Source: CAYMRB01 sp964392615
GTDB taxonomy: Bacteria > Planctomycetota > UBA8108
DNA: 11,741 bases
Direction: 5' to 3'
NCBI GenBank assembly: GCA_964392615.1
Contig: CAYMRB010000330.1
Location: forward strand, 1-11,741
Shown here: positions 7,331 to 11,741 of the stretch, one piece after another
How the letters are laid out: each line of letters starts with the position of its first letter
Numbering within the stretch: position 1 is the first letter of the stretch
The notes under the pieces: generated by a model
What the model was told of the DNA's origin: nothing
Database searches by the model: none
What the model saw: the letters and a program-made list of their open reading frames with translations, nothing else
Program-made: the position numbers and the translations under genes

Positions 7331-9880
7331 ATGACCATTCGATTCTCCATCATGACGTCAGTCGTTCTCGGCTTTCTCGCTCTCGCTTGCGCTCAGCTCG
7401 ACGGAGCCGAAGACCGGGCGCCGAACATCCTGGTTTTCCTCGTCGACGACATGGGTTGGCAGGAGACGTCGGTGCCGTTTCACACCGAGCGCACGCCGCT
7501 CAACGAGCGCTACCACACGCCGAACATGGAACGGCTCGCGGCGCGCGGCGTGAAGTTCACGCAGGCATATGCGTACGCGGTGTGCTCGCCGACGCGCGTC
7601 AGCCTGATGACGGGACAGTCGGCCAGCCGTCACCGCGTGACCAACTGGACGCTGCACAAGGGACGGCAGCCGGACCGCGCGCGTCGCGACGTCAAGGCGC
7701 CGCTGTGGAACGTGAACGGCCTGAGTCCCGAGCCGGGCATTCCCCGCACCGTCTGCGCGCCGACGCTGGCCGGGCTGCTGCGAGAAGCCGGCTACCACAC
7801 GATCCACGTCGGCAAGGCGCACCTCGGCGCGCGCGACACGCCGGGCTCCGAGCCGCTCAACCTCGGTTTCGATGTGAACATCGGCGGACACGCCGCCGGT
7901 GGACCGGGCAGCTATCACGGCGAGCACAATTACAGCGCCGCGTGGCGCAAGGGATCGCGCGTCTGGGATGTCCCCCACCTCGAGGCCTACCACGGCACCG
8001 ACGTCAACCTGACCGAGGCGTTGACGCGCGAGACGATCAAGGCGCTCGACAAGGCGACGGCCGCCGACCGCCCGTTCTTCCTCTACATGTCGCATTACGC
8101 GATTCACGCGCCGTGGGAGAAGGACCACCGCTTCTTCGACAAGTACACGGCGGCGGGTCTGTCGAAGTTCGAGGCGACGTACGCGTCGATGGTCGAGAGC
8201 ATGGACCGCTCTCTGGGCGACCTGCTCGACTACCTCGAGCGCAAGAAGATCGCCGACGACACGGTCGTCATCTTCCTGTCCGACAACGGTCAGCCGAGTC
8301 AGGCGCCGCGCAACCGGCCGCTGCGCGGCCACAAGCTGACGCCGTACGAGGGCGGCATCCGCGTGCCGATGATCGCGTCCTGGCCCGGCGTGACGCCGTC
8401 CGGTGTCATCTGTGAGCGCTACGTCATGGTCGACGACATGTTTCCGACCGTGCTCGAGATCGCCGGCGTGCCGCTCGACCGGAAGGCTATCACCGTCGAC
8501 GGAGAGAGCTTCGCGTCACTACTGCGCGAGCCGAGGCCAGTCGGACCCGCACAGACGAGGCCGCTCTTCTGGCACTACCCGAATACGTACGATCAGCCGC
8601 CGTACACCGCGATGCGCCAGGGCGCTTGGAAGCTGATCTACCACCATGCGGATCGACGGCTCGAGCTGTTCGACCTCGCTGCGGACTTGAGCGAGAAGAA
8701 CGACCTCGCCGCGAAGGAGCCGCAGCGCGTGCGGGCGATGGCCAAGCTCATGACCGAGCACCTCGCCGTGACGAAGGGGCTGCTGCCGATCGACAAGGCG
8801 ACCGACCGACCGATCGAGACGCCGCTCGAGGCGTTCGACAAGCAGTCGAAGAAGGCGTTGACGCCGCCGCCGGCGACAAAGAAGCGGGCGAGCGCTGTCA
8901 CCGCGACGTCGACGTTCGCCGATCGCTGGGCCTGGGTCGGGCCGGTGGTCGAAGAGGAGGGCTACCACGTCTGGGGCGGCTCGCCGATCGTCGGACCGCA
9001 AGGAAAGGTGCATCTGTTTGTCGCGCGGTGGCCGGTCAGCTCGCGATTCGATCCCGGCTGGCGTACGCACAGCGAAATCGCGCATTACGTCGGCGACGGA
9101 CCGAAGGGGCCGTTTCGATTCGCATCGGTCGTCGCGCGCGGGGACGGAGACGGCTGGGATGCGAGCGGCCATCACAATCCGAACATCCAGAAGGTCGGCA
9201 AGCGCTATGTGCTGACCTACATCTCGAATACGGGTCGCAAGGGGCATCCGGCGAATCAGCGCATCGGCATGAAGATCGCCGACCAGCTCGATGGACCGTG
9301 GGCGAAGCTCGGCCGCGACGGGCTCGTGCTCGAGCCGGACGCGAACGGCTGGAACGCCGGAGCCAGAAACGGCGTCAACAACCCGGCACTGTTGCAGATG
9401 CCCGACGGTCGCCTGTTGCTCTACTTCAAGACGACCGACACGCGTCCCGGCAAGCGACGGCACTCGGTGATGGGCGTCGCCGTAGCCGAGCGGGTCGACG
9501 GGCCGTTCGTCATTCGGAACGAGCCGATCACGCGCAATGACCGCACGGTCGAGGACGGCTACGCGTTCCTCTGGAACGGCCGCGTTTGCCTGCTGACGAC
9601 CGACAATCACGGCATACTCGAGAGGGGCGGCGGGCTTCTCTGGACCGCTGAGGATGGGTTGAGCTTCGAGACCCCGACCTCCGGCTTCCACCGCGTCAGG
9701 GCCTACCTGGGCGGTGGCGTGCCGCGCACGGCCAGGCGCTACTACGGCGGGAAGGAGCCGAAGTTCGAGCGGCCGCAGGTGCTCGTCATCGACGGCGAGC
9801 CGCAGTACCTCTACGTGCCGAGCGGCACAAATCTGCAGGGCGGCTCGGGCACGTGTCTGTACTTGCTCGAGCGGCGGTGA
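7331..9880 (+). CDS. Secreted type I sulfatase fused to a GH43/GH117-like beta-propeller domain
   Basis: ATG 7331 gives 849 residues. Residues 1-~26 form a Sec signal peptide (VVLGFLALACAQLDGA). ATG 7352 and TTG 7283 are alternative starts, and none has a good ribosome site. The sulfatase domain runs from ~31 to ~490: metal-binding D39-D40 in FLVDDMG, the formylglycine motif C85-S-P-T-R (7583-7597) in AYAVCSPTRVSLMTGQ, GKAHLG with K162/H164, SDNGQ with D318-N319, and GHKLTPYEGG with K335. All main S1-family active-site positions appear present. A Pro/Lys-rich linker (~495-528) leads to a C-terminal propeller (~530-849) with VWGGSPIV, THSEIAHYVGDGPKGPF, HNPNIQKVGKRY, NQRIGMKIADQLDGPW, MPDGRLLLYF and ERPQVLVIDGEPQYLY. 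These resemble the GH43/GH117-like family often encoded near sulfatases in Planctomycetes; I cannot assign its catalytic acids. The likely role is desulfation coupled to glycan binding or cleavage of a sulfated polysaccharide in the periplasm or outside the cell. The substrate is unknown. Confidence 0.92.
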   Translation: MTIRFSIMTSVVLGFLALACAQLDGAEDRAPNILVFLVDDMGWQETSVPFHTERTPLNERYHTPNMERLAARGVKFTQAYAYAVCSPTRVSLMTGQSASRHRVTNWTLHKGRQPDRARRDVKAPLWNVNGLSPEPGIPRTVCAPTLAGLLREAGYHTIHVGKAHLGARDTPGSEPLNLGFDVNIGGHAAGGPGSYHGEHNYSAAWRKGSRVWDVPHLEAYHGTDVNLTEALTRETIKALDKATAADRPFFLYMSHYAIHAPWEKDHRFFDKYTAAGLSKFEATYASMVESMDRSLGDLLDYLERKKIADDTVVIFLSDNGQPSQAPRNRPLRGHKLTPYEGGIRVPMIASWPGVTPSGVICERYVMVDDMFPTVLEIAGVPLDRKAITVDGESFASLLREPRPVGPAQTRPLFWHYPNTYDQPPYTAMRQGAWKLIYHHADRRLELFDLAADLSEKNDLAAKEPQRVRAMAKLMTEHLAVTKGLLPIDKATDRPIETPLEAFDKQSKKALTPPPATKKRASAVTATSTFADRWAWVGPVVEEEGYHVWGGSPIVGPQGKVHLFVARWPVSSRFDPGWRTHSEIAHYVGDGPKGPFRFASVVARGDGDGWDASGHHNPNIQKVGKRYVLTYISNTGRKGHPANQRIGMKIADQLDGPWAKLGRDGLVLEPDANGWNAGARNGVNNPALLQMPDGRLLLYFKTTDTRPGKRRHSVMGVAVAERVDGPFVIRNEPITRNDRTVEDGYAFLWNGRVCLLTTDNHGILERGGGLLWTAEDGLSFETPTSGFHRVRAYLGGGVPRTARRYYGGKEPKFERPQVLVIDGEPQYLYVPSGTNLQGGSGTCLYLLERR

Positions 9881-9913
9881 TCGGTACGGAGGCCGCCGAC
9901 TGGCAAAGGGCTG

Positions 9914-9929
9914 CCCGCGGCCACGCGGG
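9914..9929 (+). terminator. Possible terminator hairpin after the sulfatase gene
   Basis: CCCGCG-GCCA-CGCGGG is a perfect 6-bp stem with a 4-nt loop, 34 bp after the TGA at 9878-9880. No T-run follows, so it would be an atypical terminator or only an mRNA-stabilising hairpin. Confidence 0.3.
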
Positions 9930-10140
9930 GGGCGATTGCGAAGCGGCGCGTCGATCATGGTCTCATGGCGAGCATCGGCCGAGTCGAGAACAGCAAGCTC
10001 GAGGGGTCGCCACGGTTCGCGAAGGACGGTCCTCCCCGTGCTGCCGAAGAGGTGATCGCCGAGCCGTGCTCCGAGCGATGACCTGATCAGCGGTCGCGTC
10101 GAGGCAGGCGCGCGCTGCAGCGTCCCGGCTGCCACCTTAC

Positions 10141-10191
10141 GGTGTTCCGGTGTTCGCGGGATGCCATCCCGGGCGGTCGAAACCGGACACC
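10141..10191. repeat. Compound palindrome upstream of the RAYT-like transposase
   Basis: Outer arms GGTGTTCCGG (10141-10150) and CCGGACACC (10183-10191) are reverse complements apart from one extra T. Inside them is a perfect hairpin, CGGGAT-GCC-ATCCCG (10157-10171). The structure lies about 130 bp before the transposase ATG. RAYT genes are commonly flanked by REP-type palindromes, so this may be a recognition or regulatory site. It has no clear sequence match to the repeats downstream of the gene. Confidence 0.45.
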
Positions 10192-10323
10192 ATGACTCCC
10201 GGCAACGAGATCGGCGCCCGCGCGCCACCGCCGCCCAACAGCCAAAGCGCGCAGTGGTCTGAGCTTGCGGTTTTCGCTCCACGAGCATGCGGGATGGGCA
10301 ACCGCTTTGCTCTGTGCACCGCT

Positions 10324-11232
10324 ATGTCACGCCCACGCCCTGTTCTCCCCGGGACCACGTACCTCATCACGCGCCGCTGCACGCAGCGACAGTTTCTCTT
10401 GCGACCGTCGCCACGCATCGCCGAGCTCTTCGAGTTCTGCCTGGCGTTCGCTGGCGAGCGCTACGGCGTCAAGATCCACGCGTACTGCTGCATGTCGAAC
10501 CATTGGCACGCCGTCTGTACCGACGAGCGCGGCGAGCTGCCGAACTTCATGCAATGGGTCAACGCGACGGTAGCGCGTGCGATCAATGCGCACCTCGATC
10601 GCCGCGAGAACCTCTTCGCTGGCGCCGACACGTACAGTCGTGTCGAGCTCGCCACACGCGACGACGTGCTCGCGAAGATGGTCTACGTGATCACGAACCC
10701 TGTGACGGCCGGGCTCGTGCCGTCGTGGGCCAAGTGGCCGGGGGCGATCAGCGGGCCGCGCGCGCACGAAGGTGCGGGGAAGGTCATCGAGCGACCGAAG
10801 CACTTCTTCCGCGAGGACGGACCTCTGCCGAACGAGGCGACGCTCCGCGTGTCGAAGCCTCGGTGCTGGAGCGGCGTCACCGACGCCGAGTTCGGAGATC
10901 TCTTGCGCGATCGCGTCAACGAGCACGAAGCGGAGAAGCGTGCGGAGATGAAGGAGCGGGGCAAGAAATTCGTCGGCGTCCGTGAGGTGAAACGCACGCC
11001 GCGCACGCAGACGCCGGCGTCACGGCGCGAGCCGCTCGGCAAGATCAACCCGCGTGTCGCGGCGCAGGACAAGTGGGTGCGGATCGAGAGGCTGCAGGCG
11101 AGCGAGCGGTTCCTCAACGAGTACCGCGACGCCTGGGAGGAGTACCTGCTCGGCGCGCGGGACGTAGTGTTCCCGGCAGGCACGTGGCTGTTGCGCGTGC
11201 GACACCGCGTCGCGTGTCACGCGCCGCCGTAG
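10324..11232 (+). CDS. RAYT-like Y1/HUH transposase (IS200-like transposase domain) with long C-terminal extension
   Basis: ATG 10324 gives 302 residues beginning MSRPRPVLPGTTYLITRRCT, the usual start of this group. ATG 10294 and earlier frame positions are non-conserved. The histidine motif is N-H-W-H in 'CCMSNHWHAV' (HUH type, metal-binding). The helix carrying the probable nucleophilic tyrosine is 'MVYVITNPVTAGLV', corresponding to 'RYIxLNPVRAGLV' in REP-associated transposases. About 150 residues follow the Y1 domain, charged in the middle (RVNEHEAEKRAEMKERGKKF) and ending in 'VVFPAGTWLLRVRH'. This class nicks single-stranded DNA at hairpins and is usually a domesticated single-copy gene acting on REP sequences rather than a self-mobile IS. 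The frame is intact. Palindromic DNA lies on both sides, in keeping with that role. I see no terminal inverted repeats or target-site duplication. Good certainty for the family; activity is untested. Confidence 0.85.
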   Translation: MSRPRPVLPGTTYLITRRCTQRQFLLRPSPRIAELFEFCLAFAGERYGVKIHAYCCMSNHWHAVCTDERGELPNFMQWVNATVARAINAHLDRRENLFAGADTYSRVELATRDDVLAKMVYVITNPVTAGLVPSWAKWPGAISGPRAHEGAGKVIERPKHFFREDGPLPNEATLRVSKPRCWSGVTDAEFGDLLRDRVNEHEAEKRAEMKERGKKFVGVREVKRTPRTQTPASRREPLGKINPRVAAQDKWVRIERLQASERFLNEYRDAWEEYLLGARDVVFPAGTWLLRVRHRVACHAPP

Positions 11233-11412
11233 AGGAGGCGGAAGACGACACGATCGCGGCGTCGTCGCCCGCGCGGTGAACAGCGGCACGAGAAACGCCA
11301 CTCGACGCGAGGGCTGGGGCGGGGTGCGTCCGTTGTGCGCGAATCGCCGTTTCGACCGTGCTCGAGGGCGCCCTCTCGGCAAACGACGAGGCGCCTGATG
11401 GCGCTGATCGGA

Positions 11413-11522
11413 GGTCGAGTCGGGGGGGGCGCGTCCGCCCCCCCGTCCGGCCGACCCATTAAAACCGGTCGGGGCATCCCCCCCCGGCCCCCCCACACAA
11501 AAAAACCCCTCCCGGCATACCC
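11413..11522. repeat. Degenerate REP-like repeat copies left of the assembly gap
   Basis: Positions 11413-11480 align with 11582-11650: shared GCGGGGGGGGCGCGTC-like start, then CGTCCGGCCGAC, CATTA and GGTCGGGGC. The CCGAC/GTCGG arms (11451-11455, 11468-11472) enclose a 12-nt loop. Positions ~11481-11522 look like a further copy that has degenerated into C, A and G runs, with base calls that may be wrong because they abut the N gap. Confidence 0.55.
11423..11444. repeat. G/C-tract hairpin, 9-bp perfect stem
   Basis: GGGGGGGCG (11423-11431), loop CGTC, CGCCCCCCC (11436-11444) is a perfect inverted repeat within the left repeat copy. The matching place in the right copy (11592-11613) does not fold this way, so homopolymer miscalls are possible. 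Confidence 0.45.
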
Positions 11523-11532
11523 NNNNNNNNNN
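11523..11532. other. Ten-N assembly gap
   Basis: Ten ambiguous bases lie between two sides that carry related repeats. The fixed count suggests a placeholder gap of unknown true length rather than ten real unresolved bases. Confidence 0.9.
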
Positions 11533-11615
11533 GCGGGCGCCCGCCACCCAACCCCGGCGGGGCGGGCGGGGGCCGAGCGGAGGGCGAGGCGGGGGGGGCG
11601 CGTCGGCCACCGCGT

Positions 11616-11722
11616 CCGGCCGACACATTACTCCGGGTCGGGGCTTCCCCGGCCGACACATTACTCCGGGTCGGGGCTTCCCGCCGCGTCCGGCCGACAC
11701 ATTACTCCGGGTCGGGGCTTCC
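11616..11722. repeat. Three near-identical ~34-bp hairpin repeats at the right end
   Basis: Copies start at 11616, 11649 and 11690. Each reads CCGGCCGACACATTACTCCG followed by GGTCGGGGCTTCC. In each, CCGAC and GTCGG arms flank a 12-nt loop (arms at 11620-11624/11637-11641, 11653-11657/11670-11674, 11694-11698/11711-11715). The first two abut or overlap by a few bases; the third is separated by GCCGCGT-like spacer also seen before the first copy. The arrangement resembles REP/BIME-type palindromic repeats next to a RAYT gene. Confidence 0.75.
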
Positions 11723-11741
11723 GGGGCTTCCGGGCTTCCGG
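11713..11741. repeat. Short tandem GGGGCTTCC units at the window end
   Basis: The tail of the last hairpin repeat is reiterated as GGGGCTTCC, GGGGCTTCC, GGGCTTCC, GG. This may be real slippage or a collapsed assembly end. Confidence 0.55.

Larger units (their letters stand above)
9881..10323 (+). other. Intergenic region between sulfatase and transposase, no supported gene
   Basis: No reading frame here has recognisable protein character. The transposase frame stays open back to 10150, but its conserved family start is at 10324. The region holds a GC-rich hairpin shortly after the sulfatase stop and a compound palindrome at 10141-10191. A long antisense frame from 10288 back into the sulfatase gene has no family features. 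Confidence 0.6.

Noticed and set aside
8519..10288. 589-codon minus-strand frame overlapping the sulfatase 3' half and the intergenic region
   Set aside because: Its product is Arg-rich without domain features. The plus strand carries conserved glycosidase-like motifs. Long antisense frames are common at this GC content.
5365..10914. Four copies of GCGATCGC (5365, 6130, 6369, 10907), resembling cyanobacterial HIP1
   Set aside because: Short palindrome made of codons common in this GC-rich DNA. Three of the four lie in coding or near-coding sequence and the gene content is not cyanobacterial.
11364..11375. Perfect palindrome GAGGGCGCCCTC
   Set aside because: It has no loop and no repeat partners, and lies in GC-rich DNA where such 12-mers can arise by chance. 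No supporting context.

Overview
The window is high-GC bacterial DNA from an uncultured-looking or draft-assembled organism. A 10-N scaffold gap at 11523-11532 and collapsing, homopolymer-rich repeats at the right end mark a contig edge. The protein content suggests a Planctomycetota- or Myxococcota-like heterotroph: a giant secreted multiheme cytochrome with a dockerin-like 'RGDSNVDGALDISDG' module, a type I sulfatase fused to a glycosidase-like propeller, a pectate-lyase-type remnant, a Ycf46-like AAA ATPase and a RAYT-type transposase. The phylum is an inference from family distribution only.

Layout. Positions 4855 to 1 (minus strand) are one uninterrupted reading frame of at least 1618 codons that runs off the left edge. 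It encodes a secreted protein with four N-terminal CxxCH hemes, eight ~109-residue immunoglobulin-like 'choice-of-anchor D' repeats, a dockerin-like calcium-binding region, a carboxypeptidase-regulatory-like domain, and a second heme cluster that is cut by the window edge. Because the frame has no stop in the window, it is easily missed, and the many short ORFs on both strands over 1-4855 are its shadows. A gene-poor stretch of about 610 bp (4856-5467) follows. It contains three perfect hairpins, one of them bracketed by CGTAGAC direct repeats in the cytochrome leader.

On the plus strand, 5468-5689 is the N-terminal stub of a pectate-lyase-3-type secreted beta-helix protein. It is truncated just before a Ycf46-like AAA ATPase (5795-7286), whose TTG start has a well-placed AGGAG and whose frame is broken by one base near 6293. 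The next gene (7331-9880) encodes a secreted sulfatase with the C-x-P-x-R formylglycine motif, fused to a GH43/GH117-like five-bladed propeller. This architecture fits breakdown of sulfated polysaccharides. A non-coding stretch of about 440 bp holds a terminator-like hairpin and a compound palindrome, then comes a Y1/HUH RAYT-like transposase (10324-11232).

The right end (11413-11741) carries several copies of a ~34-bp hairpin-forming repeat on both sides of the N gap. It may be a REP-like family served by the adjacent RAYT, and its repetitiveness probably caused the assembly break. The carbohydrate-related genes form a loose theme; the cytochrome, ATPase and transposase show no clear functional link to them.
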